Below are positions 41,258-49,009 of a DNA stretch of 64,000 nucleotides, piece after piece (within the stretch, counting starts at the first letter, position 1; each line of letters starts with the position of its first letter). The stretch spans positions 1,550,001 through 1,614,000 of the forward strand of contig NZ_CP073318.1 in the NCBI RefSeq assembly GCF_018263855.1, given 5' to 3'. The position numbers and the translations under genes were made by a program. Origin of the DNA: Kutzneria sp. CA-103260 (lineage in GTDB: Bacteria > Actinomycetota > Actinomycetes > Mycobacteriales > Pseudonocardiaceae). The notes beneath the pieces are model-generated. The model saw only the letters and a list, made by a program, of their open reading frames with translations. It did no database searches and was not told where the DNA came from.

Positions 41258-41721
41258 GGAGTGGACGGGCGGGTTTCCGTCCAGTCGACCATCAGCCGGC
41301 GCTCGGCGAACAGCCAGGAGCCGTCGGGCTGCCTGGCGAACTCGTCGAGGTAGCGGATGGCTGCCTTCATCAGGGTCCGCTGGCCGTCCACGTCGTAGAG
41401 GTGGTGGGCGATGCAGTACGACTCGCCGGTGGCGCGGTCGCCGTCGAGGGCGATCGTGCTCTGGCCGTTGAAGTGCGTGGTCACGTCGTAGGTGTTGAGG
41501 TTGTCGAACACCGGGGCCAGCGACTCGCGGCCGTGCAGTTCCTGGCTCGGCTGGTCGGAGGTGCGGTCCAGGTAGATCAGGAACCGGGTGTCCGCGGTGA
41601 ACAACGCCATCTGCCCCTGGGCGTCGCGGCGGTCCGCGCAGTGCGCGTAGGCGTCGACCAGCTCCCGGATGGCCAGGCGGTCGGCTGCCTCCTCTAGGGA
41701 CACTGTCTCTGGGGACATCAT
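41254..41721 (-). CDS. SnoaL-like (NTF2-fold) protein
   Basis: A 155-residue cone-shaped alpha+beta barrel protein (SnoaL_4/scytalone dehydratase-like): ADRLAIRELVDAYAHCADRRDAQGQMALFTADT, a polar pocket segment DVTTHFNGQSTIALDGDRATGESYCIAHH and RTLMKAAIRYLDEFARQPDGSWLFAERRLMVDW. Such proteins isomerise, hydrate or dehalogenate small molecules. Two successive ATG codons (41721, 41718) follow GGGAG. It is divergent from a MarR gene with tandem palindromes in between, so it is probably inducible. Confidence 0.85.
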   Translation of the reverse strand: MMSPETVSLEEAADRLAIRELVDAYAHCADRRDAQGQMALFTADTRFLIYLDRTSDQPSQELHGRESLAPVFDNLNTYDVTTHFNGQSTIALDGDRATGESYCIAHHLYDVDGQRTLMKAAIRYLDEFARQPDGSWLFAERRLMVDWTETRPSTP

Positions 41722-41735
41722 CGCTCCCGAAGTGT

Positions 41736-41761
41736 GAAGGTAACCTTCGTAGGTGACCTTA
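41736..41761. promoter_or_regulatory. Tandem MarR operators
   Basis: Two adjacent inverted repeats with the same core: GAAGGTAACCTTC (41736-41748, perfect with one central base) and AGGTGACCT (41751-41759, with TTA following). Their centres are 13 bases apart. They fill the promoter between the SnoaL-like gene and the MarR gene. Confidence 0.7.
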
Positions 41762-41781
41762 GCACCTGCTAGGGTCGCCGG

Positions 41782-42204
41782 GTGGAGGCCGATCTGTCCG
41801 CCACCGCGGCCGACCTGCGGCTGGCGGTGAAGCTGCTGGCTCAACGCCTGCGTGCCGAGGCGCGTCCCGGCGAGCTGTCCTGGTCGCAGGAGAGTGTGGT
41901 GTCGCTGCTGGACCGGCAGGGGCCGACCACCGTCACCGAGTTGGCCCGGGTCGAGGGCGTGCGGTCGCAGTCCATGGGGGCGACGGTGGCCAGCCTGGAG
42001 GAACTTGGCCTGGTGCGGCGCGAACCCGATCCGAGCGACGGCCGGCAGTCCATCGTTTCGCTGACCGGCCAAGGCGTTTCGGCGTTGGCGGCGGCCCGGG
42101 CGGTCAAGCAGAGCTGGCTGGTCGGGGTGCTGGGGGAGCGGTTGAGCGCCAAGGAGCAGCGGGAGTTGGGTTCGGCGATCCAGCTCCTGCTTCGCCTGGT
42201 GTGA
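41782..42204 (+). CDS. MarR-family regulator
   Basis: A 140-residue MarR winged-helix protein (LSWSQESVVSLLDRQGPTTVTELARVEGVRSQSMGATVASLEELGLVRREPDPSDGRQSIVSLT). Starts at GTG 41782, only 21 bases after the tandem palindromes, which it presumably occupies to repress itself and the divergent SnoaL-like gene. Ligand unknown. Confidence 0.92.
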   Translation: MEADLSATAADLRLAVKLLAQRLRAEARPGELSWSQESVVSLLDRQGPTTVTELARVEGVRSQSMGATVASLEELGLVRREPDPSDGRQSIVSLTGQGVSALAAARAVKQSWLVGVLGERLSAKEQRELGSAIQLLLRLV

Positions 42205-42291
42205 ACGACACGTGATGCGGCGTGAGCGACCCCCGACCCACACCGCACACGTCGTCCGAAAAGGCAGTGCTTCGACGGTGGATGTAGGGGA

Positions 42292-42780
42292 TTAGGCCGG
42301 CCCGGTGCCACTGGCGGCGGTGGGGAAGGTGTCCATCCAGAGGATCTCCAGCTTGCGGTGCACGATGCGCCAGCCCTCGGGGCGGCGTTCGAGGCGGTCG
42401 ACGAAGAAGCCGGTCTCGATCAGGTTCCAGTCCCCGTTGCCCTTGTGGGTGTGGATGTGTGGGGTGCGGGCGGTGGCGGTGTCGCCGTCGATGAGCACGG
42501 TCGGCAGGCCCTCGAAGTGTTGCCAGTTGCGGAGGTGGCTCATCGAGCCGCCGGGCCGGCGCATGATGTCGGCCAGCTCCTTGTAGCCGATGCCGGAGGG
42601 CGTGCCGGCGGCGGAGTAGTCCACAGTGGACTCGGGCGTGAACACCTGGTCCCACTCGGCGAGCACGTTGTTGTCGCCGCTCTGGTGCAGGTCCTGCCCG
42701 AGACCGTAGCGGACGACGATGTCCTGGATCTCGAACCGGTCGGACAGGTGGCGGAGCTGGGCCTCGATGGACGTTGTCAT
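42292..42780 (-). CDS. SnoaL-like (NTF2-fold) protein
   Basis: A 162-residue NTF2-like protein of the same broad class as the one at 41254 but clearly different in sequence (LSDRFEIQDIVVRYGLGQDLHQSGDNNVLAEWDQVFTPESTVDYS, RTPHIHTHKGNGDWNLIETGFFVDRLERRPEGWRIVHRKLEILWMD). The long and His-rich pocket strand suggests an enzyme rather than a polyketide-type cyclase. It is divergent from the HxlR regulator with only 29 bases between starts; the pair is likely one regulatory unit. Confidence 0.85.
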   Translation of the reverse strand: MTTSIEAQLRHLSDRFEIQDIVVRYGLGQDLHQSGDNNVLAEWDQVFTPESTVDYSAAGTPSGIGYKELADIMRRPGGSMSHLRNWQHFEGLPTVLIDGDTATARTPHIHTHKGNGDWNLIETGFFVDRLERRPEGWRIVHRKLEILWMDTFPTAASGTGPA

Positions 42781-42809
42781 GGGCCGAACGCTATGCCTAA
42801 GCTCCCGGC

Positions 42810-43172
42810 ATGGGGAGTACTGACAAAAAAGTAAGCATCGAAACCGCTGCTCAGACCACGTGCGCCATCGACAGGGTGGAGCGGGCGCTGGGAATCATCG
42901 AGGGGCGCTGGAAGCTGCTGATCCTGCACCACCTGCTGATCCGCGCGCCCCGCCGGTTCTCCGACCTGGAGCGGGCGATCCCGGCCGTGACGCAGAAGAT
43001 GCTCATTCAGCAGTTGCGCGCCCTGGAGGCCGACGGGGTGGTCGAGCGCACCGTCTATCCGGAGGTCCCGCCGCACGTCGAGTACGCCCTCACCCCGGCC
43101 GGCCTCGCGCTCGAACCCGCGCTGAACGCCTTGCACGACTGGGCGGCGGGCCCGTACTTCAGGCCGGAGTGA
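42810..43172 (+). CDS. HxlR-family regulator
   Basis: A 120-residue HxlR-type winged helix: CAIDRVERALGIIEGRWKLLILHHLL, RRFSDLERAIPAVTQKMLIQQLRALEADGVVERTVYPEVPPHVEYALTPAG. The two cysteine-free/one-Cys start (TTCAID) has the position of the redox Cys found in many HxlR sensors. Many HxlR proteins sense electrophiles or aldehydes. Divergent from the SnoaL-like gene at 42780 and convergent with the hydrolase relic, whose end it overlaps. Confidence 0.92.
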   Translation: MGSTDKKVSIETAAQTTCAIDRVERALGIIEGRWKLLILHHLLIRAPRRFSDLERAIPAVTQKMLIQQLRALEADGVVERTVYPEVPPHVEYALTPAGLALEPALNALHDWAAGPYFRPE

Positions 43173-43546
43173 AAGCCGTGATGTGGGCGGCGATCCGTTC
43201 GGGCACTTCGAGTGCGACAGGTGGCCGGCCAGGACCAGCACCGGCACCTCGATCCCGGTGACGTCGATGTCGGCGACCAGGCCGCTGGCCGGCCAGGCGT
43301 CGCGGGCCGGTGGGCGGGCGCGCAGGCTGTCCTCGACGACCTGGCGGCGGAGTTCGTCACCGAGTCCACTGTGGACGAGGACGTGGTCGACGGCCTGCGC
43401 GATGGATTCCCTGGTGTCGTAGGCGTGCGCGGTGATTTCCCGCTCTCACTGATCGGCGCGGCCTCGATCCAGCTGACGGCGTCGGTGGCCATGTCGTACG
43501 GGTAGTCGGTCGGACGTCCCACGACGGGCAGTTGCCGGATGGCCAT
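43159..43546 (-). pseudogene. Frameshifted alpha/beta hydrolase remnant
   Basis: Fragments of one hydrolase in two frames. From ATG 43546: MAIRQLPVVGRPTDYPYDMATDAVSWIEA. After a shift near 43440: AYDTRESIAQAVDHVLVHSGLGDELRRQVVEDS then DVTGIEVPVLVLAGHLS. After a second shift: ALEVPERIAAHITAFTPA and a stop at 43159. The central catalytic portion is deleted; the whole is under 130 codons instead of about 270. Its promoter retains a large inverted repeat (43574-43610) that matches the site in front of the MarR gene at 44793, suggesting the gene was once a target of that regulator. Confidence 0.65.
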
Positions 43547-43573
43547 GACGCTCCCTCGACTCGACGAAAACAT

Positions 43574-43610
43574 GAACCGTCAACCAATGGCGGATTGGTT
43601 GACGGTTCAA
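43574..43610. promoter_or_regulatory. 15-bp-arm inverted repeat (MarR-type operator)
   Basis: Perfect arms GAACCGTCAACCAAT (43574-43588) and ATTGGTTGACGGTTC (43594-43608) around GGCGG. The right arm plus two bases contains TTGACGGTTCAA, which recurs exactly at 44815-44826 before the MarR gene. It lies 28 bases upstream of the hydrolase relic and just after the methyltransferase stop. Confidence 0.7.
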
Positions 43611-43631
43611 GTCAAGCGTGAGGGCCCTCGT

Positions 43632-44297
43632 TCAGTCGTCGCGCTGGGCGACGAGGATGACGCCGGGGCCGACCGGTGGCTCGGGGGGAAGCCGCAGCTC
43701 GACGGTGATGCGCAGGCCGGCCTGCTCCACCAGGGCGGCAAGCTGTTCCGGCTGCCAGCGGTAGGTGGTCCAGGTGACCGGGACTCCGCCGTAGCCCTCG
43801 GTGCGTTGAGCGTCGCCGTCGCCGACGTGGGTGCCGATGATCAGCTGACCCTGCGGCACCAGGGCGCGGGCGAAGGAGGACAGCACCCGCGGCAGGATGT
43901 CCCGGGGCAGGTTGAACAACGACCACCAGCCCAGCAGCCCGCCGTACGAGGCCTCGGCCAGGTCGAGCTCGGTCGACGAGCCGACGCTGAACGTGCACTC
44001 CGGGTGCAGACGGCGGGCGTGCTCGATCATGCGAGGCGACAGATCGACGCCCGCGACGTCGAGACCGCGTTCGGCCAGGTAGGCGGTGACCGTGCCCGGC
44101 CCGCAGCCCACGTCGAGCACCGGGCCCAGCCCGCGGACCGCGTCGGCGAACACGTCGAGCGCGGCTCGTTGCCATGGGTGGACACGGACGTCGCCGATGC
44201 CGGTCGTGGTCACCATCTCCACGTAGTTGTCGGCCACACGGTCATAGGAATCGCGGACGACGGCGAGATCGGCAGGCTGCGGCACCGGGGAGTTCAT
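43632..44297 (-). CDS. SAM-dependent methyltransferase
   Basis: A 221-residue class I methyltransferase. SAM-binding motif I is GPVLDVGCGPGTVTAYLAERGLDVAGVDLSPRMIEHAR, with later motifs GLLGWWSLFNLPRD and GQLIIGTHVGDGD. It follows the MarR gene with a ten-base gap, so the two form a small operon. The methyl acceptor is not predictable; proximity to a MarR regulator suggests detoxification or small-molecule modification. Confidence 0.92.
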   Translation of the reverse strand: MNSPVPQPADLAVVRDSYDRVADNYVEMVTTTGIGDVRVHPWQRAALDVFADAVRGLGPVLDVGCGPGTVTAYLAERGLDVAGVDLSPRMIEHARRLHPECTFSVGSSTELDLAEASYGGLLGWWSLFNLPRDILPRVLSSFARALVPQGQLIIGTHVGDGDAQRTEGYGGVPVTWTTYRWQPEQLAALVEQAGLRITVELRLPPEPPVGPGVILVAQRDD

Positions 44298-44307
44298 AGC
44301 GGCGACT

Positions 44308-44793
44308 CTAGGGCACCGGCCCGGCGTCGATGGCGGCGACGATGGCGGAGGCGTCCTGGCCCATGCGGCGGAGGTGGCTGGCCGGCAGGGCGTCGAGAAC
44401 GAGGCGGCGGACGGTGCGGACGTGGCCGGGGGCGGCGGCGGTGAGGGCGGCCATGCCGGTGTCGGTGAGCACGGCGTTGGTGACGCGGGCGTCGACGGAA
44501 TCCTGCTCGCGGCGGATCCAGCCCCGCTGCTCCAGGCGTTTGACGAGGTGGGACAGCCGGGACAGGGAAGCGTTGGTGCGCTTGGCCAGTTCGCTCATCC
44601 GCATGGTGCGCTGCGGGCTGTGCGACAGCATGGCCAGCGCCATGTACTCGGCCATGCTCAGCTGGGAGTCGCGCTGCAGCTGGGAGTCGATGGCGCCGGG
44701 CAGGCGAACCAGCAGGTCCACCACGGACAGCCAGGCCCGCAGCTCGCCGGGGGTGAGCCAGGGGGCCTCGGCGGGCTCGTCGGCGGTGGTCAT
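44308..44793 (-). CDS. MarR-family regulator
   Basis: A 161-residue MarR regulator (QLSMAEYMALAMLSHSPQRTMRMSELAKRTNASLSRLSHLVKRLEQRGWIRREQDSVDARVTNAVLTDTG). The ATG at 44793 is preferred; the longer frame runs through the operator and into the pirin relic's complementary strand. TTGACGGTTCAA at 44815-44826 lies 22 bases upstream, giving autoregulation, and the same site near 43600 marks a second target. Cotranscribed with the methyltransferase. Confidence 0.92.
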   Translation of the reverse strand: MTTADEPAEAPWLTPGELRAWLSVVDLLVRLPGAIDSQLQRDSQLSMAEYMALAMLSHSPQRTMRMSELAKRTNASLSRLSHLVKRLEQRGWIRREQDSVDARVTNAVLTDTGMAALTAAAPGHVRTVRRLVLDALPASHLRRMGQDASAIVAAIDAGPVP

Positions 44794-44814
44794 TCGCTGG
44801 TCGTACAAGAGAAC

Positions 44815-44826
44815 TTGACGGTTCAA
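44815..44826. promoter_or_regulatory. MarR operator copy TTGACGGTTCAA
   Basis: Twelve-base element with TTGA/TCAA ends, identical to the one in the inverted repeat at 43599-43610. It is in the promoter between the MarR gene and the pirin relic. Confidence 0.6.
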
Positions 44827-44835
44827 CCCTCGCGA

Positions 44836-45020
44836 AGCAAGTACGCGGCGCTGCACGTGGCCCGGCTCGAACCGGGGCAGCACGTGGAGTTGATGGACGC
44901 GCCCTTCCTGCACGTCTTCGCCGCGACGCCGTTCGGCTCACCGGCGTCTCCGGCCACCGCCTCACCGCCACCGAGCCGGCCGAGGTCCTGGTCTGGGAAA
45001 TGCACGCCACCCTCGCGTGA
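44836..45020 (+). pseudogene. Pirin-family C-terminal remnant
   Basis: Encodes the end of a pirin/YhaK-type cupin in two frames: SKYAALHVARLEPGQHVELMDAPFLHVFAA, then after a shift near 44925 DAVRLTGVSGHRLTATEPAEVLVWEMH and a stop at 45018-45020. The N-terminal cupin domain and the strand connecting the two pieces are gone. It begins right beside the MarR operator, so it was probably the original divergent target of that MarR regulator. Confidence 0.65.
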
Positions 45021-45070
45021 GTTGTCGGAACGGCTGACGACCGGGGCTCATCTTTGCCAAGCTGGCCGGC

Positions 45071-45880
45071 ATGGGTTTCGATGGGCTGAGGAGCCGCCGC
45101 GCCGGCTGGGTGGCGGCGGTGCTGGTAGTGGTGGCGACGGTGACCGCCACCGACGCCTCCGCTGGCGACAGGTTCGACAGCCGGCTGGACGCGATCGCGG
45201 CGCACGGCGTGCTGACGGTGTGCAGCACCGGGGACTACAAACCGTTCAGCTACCGCGATTCCGGCGGCAACTGGAGCGGCGTCGACGTGGACATGGCTGG
45301 AGACCTGGCCAAGCAGTTGGGGGTCAAGCTCAGGTTCCACCAGTCGACCTGGGCCGGCATCGGCACTGACGTGGGAGCCAAGTGCGACGTCGGCATGGGC
45401 GGTGTCTCGATCACCCTGGCCCGGGCCAGGACGGCGTTTTTCACCCAGCCGTACCTTCGTGACGGCAAAACGCCGATCACCCGCTGCGAGAACGTGGACA
45501 AATACCAGACGCTGCAACAGATCGACCAGCCCGGGGTGCGGGTGATCGTCAACCCGGGCGGCACCAACGAGCAGTTCGACACGGCCAATCTGCACAAGGC
45601 CGCCATCGTGCGCTATCCGGACAACAACACCATTTTCGACGCGCTGCTGGCCGGCCGGGCCGATCTGATGATCACCGACGCCACCGAGACCCGCTACCAG
45701 GCCGGGCAGCACCCCGGGCAGCTGTGCGCGGTGCACCCGGACCAGCCGTTCACCTTCGCTCAGAAGGCCTATCTCACGCCGCGCGGCGACGTCGTGTTCC
45801 AGCAGTGGGTCGACCAGTGGCTGAACATCGCGTTGAACGACGGCACTTTCCAGCGGTTCAGCGCATCGGCATTGGGGTGA
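45071..45880 (+). CDS. Secreted cyclohexadienyl dehydratase-like protein (PheC type)
   Basis: A 269-residue member of the family-3 solute-binding fold that closely follows Pseudomonas cyclohexadienyl dehydratase PheC: LDAIAAHGVLTVCSTGDYKPFSYR, GVDVDMAGDLAKQLGVK, GMGGVSITLARARTAFF, PYLRDGKTPITRC, VIVNPGGTNEQFDTANL with Glu167 aligned to PheC's catalytic acid, and LCAVHPDQPF. The signal peptide ends at ASA-GD and has no lipobox Cys, and no transporter genes are adjacent. Both argue for an exported enzyme making phenylpyruvate or phenylalanine from prephenate or arogenate, rather than a transport receptor. Four bases overlap the P450 gene. Confidence 0.82.
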   Translation: MGFDGLRSRRAGWVAAVLVVVATVTATDASAGDRFDSRLDAIAAHGVLTVCSTGDYKPFSYRDSGGNWSGVDVDMAGDLAKQLGVKLRFHQSTWAGIGTDVGAKCDVGMGGVSITLARARTAFFTQPYLRDGKTPITRCENVDKYQTLQQIDQPGVRVIVNPGGTNEQFDTANLHKAAIVRYPDNNTIFDALLAGRADLMITDATETRYQAGQHPGQLCAVHPDQPFTFAQKAYLTPRGDVVFQQWVDQWLNIALNDGTFQRFSASALG

Positions 45881-47088
45881 CCACCATGGAGCAACCCGTC
45901 GTCCTCGACGTCGAGGGTCGGGACGTGCATGGCGAAGGCGCTCGGCTGCGGGCCCGGCCGGCCACGAGAATCCTGTTGCCGGACGGGATTCCGGCCTGGG
46001 GCGTCACGGATTTCGCCACCACGAGAAGACTTCTGACCGACCCTCGGGTGTCCAGGAACGCCAACCGGCACTGGCCGGCGTGGCAGCGTGGGGAGATCCC
46101 GGCCAACTGGCCGCTGCGGGTGTGGGTCGAGGTGGAGCACATGGGCACCGCCTACGGCGCCGAGCACCGCCGCCTGCGCAACCTGACCAGCGGCGCGTTC
46201 ACCGCGAGCCGGACCGCCGGGCTGCGGCCGCAGATCGAGCAGGTGACCGCCGAACTCCTTGACGCCGTTGCGAACCGGGACGGCGTGGTGGATCTCCGGC
46301 GCGAGTTCGCCATGCCGCTGCCGGCCGAGGTGATCTGCCGGCTGTTCGGCGTGCCGGCCGACGTCCGTCCGGACATGCTGCGCTACCTGGCCGTCGCCTT
46401 CGACACCGCGGCCAGCCCGGAGGACATCGGAGCCGGCATCGGGGCGGTGTTCGGACTGCTCCACGAGCTGATCATGGCCAAGCGGGAGGCCCCGGGCGAC
46501 GACCTGACCAGTGCGATGATCGCCGCGCAGGCCGACGGCGACGCCTTCACGCACAAGGAGATTCTCGACACCCTGGCGCTGATGGTGGCTGCCGGCTACG
46601 AGACCACGGCCAACCTGCTCGACCACGCGATCACCGCGCTGCTCAGCCATCCCGAGCAGCTGGCCCTGGTGCAGAACGGCGAGCGCGACTGGTCGGATGT
46701 GGTCGAGGAGACGCTGCGGTGGCAGGGCCCGGTCGGCTATCTGTCGCTGCGCTACGCCGTCGAGGACATCGATCTGGGCGGCTTGGTGATCCCGCAGGGC
46801 GACGTGATCATCATCGGGTTCGCCGGCACCGGCCGGGACGAGCAGCGCTTCGGCGCGACGGCCGGGGACTTCGATCTCACCCGCCCGGACAAGCAGCACC
46901 TCTCATTCGGACACGGGGTGCACCACTGCCTGGGCGCGGCGCTGGCCCGGCTGGAGGCGCAGGTCGCGCTGCCGGCGGTGTTCGAGCGGTTCCCCGGCCT
47001 CGCGCTGGCCGTCGACCCGGGTGAGCTGCGGCCGAACCGGTCCATGCTCTCCAACGGCCACGTGGAGCTGCCGGTCACCCTCGGCTGA
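45877..47088 (+). CDS. Cytochrome P450
   Basis: A 403-residue bacterial cytochrome P450 (CYP107/105 style). I-helix LMVAAGYETTANLLDHAI (oxygen activation), ExxR in VVEETLRWQGP, and haem loop LSFGHGVHHCLGAALARLEAQ with the ligand Cys. Start is GTG 45877 (GTGA overlap with the upstream stop) or ATG 45886. No ferredoxin gene is adjacent. Translational coupling to the PheC-like gene suggests a shared aromatic substrate line; the reaction is unknown. Confidence 0.92.
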   Translation: MTTMEQPVVLDVEGRDVHGEGARLRARPATRILLPDGIPAWGVTDFATTRRLLTDPRVSRNANRHWPAWQRGEIPANWPLRVWVEVEHMGTAYGAEHRRLRNLTSGAFTASRTAGLRPQIEQVTAELLDAVANRDGVVDLRREFAMPLPAEVICRLFGVPADVRPDMLRYLAVAFDTAASPEDIGAGIGAVFGLLHELIMAKREAPGDDLTSAMIAAQADGDAFTHKEILDTLALMVAAGYETTANLLDHAITALLSHPEQLALVQNGERDWSDVVEETLRWQGPVGYLSLRYAVEDIDLGGLVIPQGDVIIIGFAGTGRDEQRFGATAGDFDLTRPDKQHLSFGHGVHHCLGAALARLEAQVALPAVFERFPGLALAVDPGELRPNRSMLSNGHVELPVTLG

Positions 47089-47200
47089 ACGTGCGCCGGT
47101 AGGCGGTGGGGGTGGTGCCGCTACCAAGTCCGCATGTGACGGCGATCTGCTCGACCTGGAGATCACTGACCTCCAGCAGCTCGCCGACCCGGCCGGCGGT
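47075..47200 (-). pseudogene. AraC/XylS-family C-terminal remnant
   Basis: The frame reads GELLEVSDLQVEQIAVTCGLGS then directly GTTPTAYRRTFSRG and stops at 47075. In intact AraC regulators about 12 residues of the second helix-turn-helix (AxLRRHFxRRV) separate these pieces, so it has an in-frame deletion. Nothing of the N-terminal effector domain remains. The tail overlaps the end of the P450 gene. Confidence 0.6.
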
Positions 47201-47310
47201 CTGACCGTCACGGTCGCGCTGCCGCGCGCGGATCTTCGGTGATGCGGATATTACTACAAGCACCCTGCTGTGCGTCGACTACTTGTAGAACTTGGGCGTA
47301 GGGTCGGGGC

Positions 47311-49008
47311 ATGCGATTCGAGGTGGACATCGACGTCCAGGTGCCGGGGCATGACGGCACGCCGCTGGCGACGAACATCTGGCGGCCGGTGGTCGAGGGG
47401 ACGGTGCCGGTGTTGCTGGTGCGCACGCCCTACGGCAAGGATCCGTCCTTCGGTGGGAGCTCGGCGCCGACCATCCCCGCGCTGGTGGCGGCCGGATACG
47501 CGGTGGCGGTGCAGGACTGCCGAGGCACGTTCCGGTCAGCGGGAGTGTTCGTGCCGCACGCCGAGGACCGGGCGGACGGGGCGGCGGCGGTGGAGTGGCT
47601 GGTCAAGCAGCCATGGTGCGACGGGAACGTCGGCTCGTACGGGGCGTCCTACCTCGGCATGGTGCAGTGGCAGACGGCGTCGACCGGGGCGTTGCAGGCG
47701 ATGGTCCCCAGCGTCACCTCGGGCGACCTGTACCGGGCCCCGTGGTACTCGCCGGGCGGTGCGTTGTCCCTGGACTGCGCGCTCAGTTGGGCGACGATGA
47801 TGGCCGCCAACAAGGTCGACCACGAGGACGGCGCCAAGGCGGACCTGGTGGCGTTGGGCGGCGTGATGGCCGACCCGGTTCCGGCCTTTGCCCACACCCC
47901 GGTCGCGGACCAGCCGCTGGTGACCAAATACCTGCCGTGGCTGGCCGACGTGATCGCCCATCCGGTCAGGGACGAGTACTGGCAGAACCTGGCTGCCCTG
48001 GACCAGGCCTCGGACATCACGGCGCCGGCGCTCAACATCGGCGGCTGGTACGACCTGTTCCTCGGCGAGACGCTCCGGTCGTACCAGGTGATGCGGGAGC
48101 ACGGCGGCAGTCCGGAGGCCCGCGAGGGACAGCGGCTGATCATCGGCCCGTGGGCCCACAGTCCCGGCGGTGACCTGGGCAAGTTCCCCGACCGTGGCTT
48201 CGGCCTGCTCAGCGGCATGGCGGCCGCGAAGATCACCGAGGCGCACGTGGCGTTCTTCGACCGGTGGCTGCGCGGCGACGAGCACGCGTTGGATTCCTTC
48301 GCCCCGGTGCGGATCTTCGTGATGGGCATCGACACCTGGCGCGACGAGCAGTCCTGGCCGCTGCCCGGCACCATGTACACGGACTTTCACTTGGACGGAG
48401 ATGTCCTGACCGTCGAGGAGCCGACCGAGGACGCCACCCGGACCTACGACTACGACCCGCGCCGACCGGTCCCGACCCGCGGCGGCCCCATCCTCGCGAT
48501 GACCACCGACGCCTGGGCCGGACCGGTTGACCAGCGCGAGGTCGAGGCCCGCGACGACGTGCTGTGCTTCAGCACGCCGCCGCTGACCGAGGCGATCGAG
48601 GTCACCGGGCCTGTGCGGCTCACCCTGCACGTCTCGACCTCGGCCCGGGACACCGACTTCACCGGCAAACTGGTCGACGTGCACCCCGACGGCCGGGCGA
48701 TCATCCTGTGCGAGGGCATCCAGCGGCTGCGCTACCGGAACTCGCTCGAACACGAGGAACTCGCCACCCCGGGCGAGGTCTACGAGCTGGACATCGACCT
48801 GTGCGCGACAGCCAATGTCTTCCGGCCCGGCCACCGGATTCGCGTGGAGGTGTCGAGCAGCAACTTCCCCCGCTACGACCGGAACTGCAACACCGGGGGA
48901 GTGATCGCCCAGACCGCCGAGGCGGACATGGTGGTCGCGGCGAACACTGTCCACTCGGGACCGTCGACGCCGAGTCGGCTGGTGCTGCCGGTGATCGGCC
49001 CGCGGTAG
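47311..49008 (+). CDS. CocE/NonD-family hydrolase
   Basis: A 565-residue X-Pro dipeptidyl-peptidase/cocaine esterase-type hydrolase. Alpha/beta hydrolase part with RTPYGKDP, VQDCRGTFRSAG, nucleophile Ser in VGSYGASYLGM, Asp in LNIGGWYDLFL and His in IGPWAHSPGG. The C-terminal jelly-roll (CocE C domain, about 330-560) is present. No signal peptide, so cytoplasmic. It acts on esters or amides of unknown nature. Single gene, convergent with the hydrolase at 49010. Confidence 0.93.
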   Translation: MRFEVDIDVQVPGHDGTPLATNIWRPVVEGTVPVLLVRTPYGKDPSFGGSSAPTIPALVAAGYAVAVQDCRGTFRSAGVFVPHAEDRADGAAAVEWLVKQPWCDGNVGSYGASYLGMVQWQTASTGALQAMVPSVTSGDLYRAPWYSPGGALSLDCALSWATMMAANKVDHEDGAKADLVALGGVMADPVPAFAHTPVADQPLVTKYLPWLADVIAHPVRDEYWQNLAALDQASDITAPALNIGGWYDLFLGETLRSYQVMREHGGSPEAREGQRLIIGPWAHSPGGDLGKFPDRGFGLLSGMAAAKITEAHVAFFDRWLRGDEHALDSFAPVRIFVMGIDTWRDEQSWPLPGTMYTDFHLDGDVLTVEEPTEDATRTYDYDPRRPVPTRGGPILAMTTDAWAGPVDQREVEARDDVLCFSTPPLTEAIEVTGPVRLTLHVSTSARDTDFTGKLVDVHPDGRAIILCEGIQRLRYRNSLEHEELATPGEVYELDIDLCATANVFRPGHRIRVEVSSSNFPRYDRNCNTGGVIAQTAEADMVVAANTVHSGPSTPSRLVLPVIGPR

Positions 49009-49009
49009 T

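Noticed and set aside
42793..42811. ATGCC...GGCAT inverted repeat as an HxlR operator
   Set aside because: Five-base arms only and one arm overlaps the start codon; could be chance.
45071..45880. ABC transporter substrate-binding lipoprotein
   Set aside because: No lipobox Cys and no permease or ATPase genes nearby, while the sequence follows PheC-type dehydratases closely; annotated as such instead.
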